From: Bacteroidota bacterium
GTDB lineage: Bacteria; Bacteroidota; Ignavibacteria; Ignavibacteriales; Ignavibacteriaceae
Reading direction: 5' to 3'
DNA: 22,753 bases
Assembly: GCA_021778375.1 (NCBI GenBank)
Contig: JAJYCM010000017.1
Coordinates: forward strand, 1 to 22,753
This document shows positions 22,572 through 22,753 of this stretch, in pieces; the stretch's first letter is position 1, and each line of letters starts with the position of its first letter. Under the pieces are notes generated by a model, which had not been told where the DNA came from, ran no database searches, and worked only from the letters and a program-made list of their open reading frames with translations. The position numbers were made by a program, and so were the translations under genes.

Positions 22572-22753
22572 CATTTTGGGCTATCAGTAATCCGCGCTTC
22601 GTGTCCGTAGTCTATACAGGCGAAATTCCAGTGCTACAGTTCGTAGTTTCCATGCGGCAGTGTTCTTTAGTATTGAACAGCCATATACCTAATACAAGTA
22701 ACTACCTTCATGATTTATAGGCAAAGCTACCGATTTGGATTTACCATCGTATT
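22572..22753. other. Unrelated sequence after the truncated methylase gene, possible end of a mobile element
   Basis: Composition and coding character change at about 22571. No gene is complete. On the minus strand a short frame from the window edge reads YDGKSKSVALPINHEGSYLY and stops near 22698, which could be the C-terminus of a gene entering from the right, for example a transposase. This is only a suggestion. Confidence 0.35.

Noticed and set aside
22565..22640. Possible integron attC site after the methylase gene (GTCTAAC fits the core RYYYAAC)
   Set aside because: No matching GTTRRRY occurs in the rest of the window and no attC-like paired arms are visible.

Overview
The window is AT-rich bacterial DNA. 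Three things point to the Bacteroidota/Ignavibacteriota (FCB) branch: a type IX secretion C-terminal sorting domain containing the linker motif NYPNPFNPTT, a hybrid two-component regulator of the HTCS type, and many short-SD genes encoding exported proteins of unknown role. The NPFNP linker is especially common in Ignavibacteria and relatives, so that is the best guess. It is an inference, as no rRNA or tRNA gene is present.

Positions 1-13,381 look like ordinary chromosome, with every gene on the minus strand. In order from low to high coordinate they are: an Old Yellow Enzyme family flavin oxidoreductase cut by the window edge; an OmpA-like exported protein with a strong terminator; a tight four-gene set of exported proteins (unknown, LRR protein, coiled-coil protein, lipoprotein; 1865-5569); a broken outer-membrane barrel gene; a secreted BNR/propeller protein with a type IX sorting tail, preceded by an overlooked 39-aa membrane peptide gene; and a 1431-aa HTCS regulator.

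Positions 13,382-22,753 are an accessory island. It opens with a 565-bp internally deleted IS5-family element that has perfect 20-bp ends. Next is the remnant of an integrative element: two divergently transcribed excisionase/HTH genes around a 400-bp control region, a coupled 37-aa membrane peptide gene, a gene cut by the IS (its stop codon is formed by the IS end), and the first 13 codons of what looks like a tyrosine-recombinase gene. Then come AbiE-type toxin-antitoxin genes: module 1 (15,816-17,664), complete module 2 (17,912-19,404, ATGA overlap), and a collapsed 498-bp copy of the middle of module 1 (19,530-20,027). The island ends with a HsdM-type adenine methylase fused to a specificity-like domain, truncated at 22,571 where unrelated sequence begins.

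The island shows repeated duplication, deletion and truncation. The most notable points are: a regulator (module 1) whose conserved N-terminus has no visible start codon; a terminator hairpin built into the 3' end of that gene, just ahead of its toxin gene, and present three times; a short protein tail (SGEF.RRT.NDPPSLFTK) found downstream of two modules; the truncated recombinase; and the hidden three-gene chain linked by TAATG overlaps. I see no CRISPR array, tRNA, rRNA or convincing integron site.
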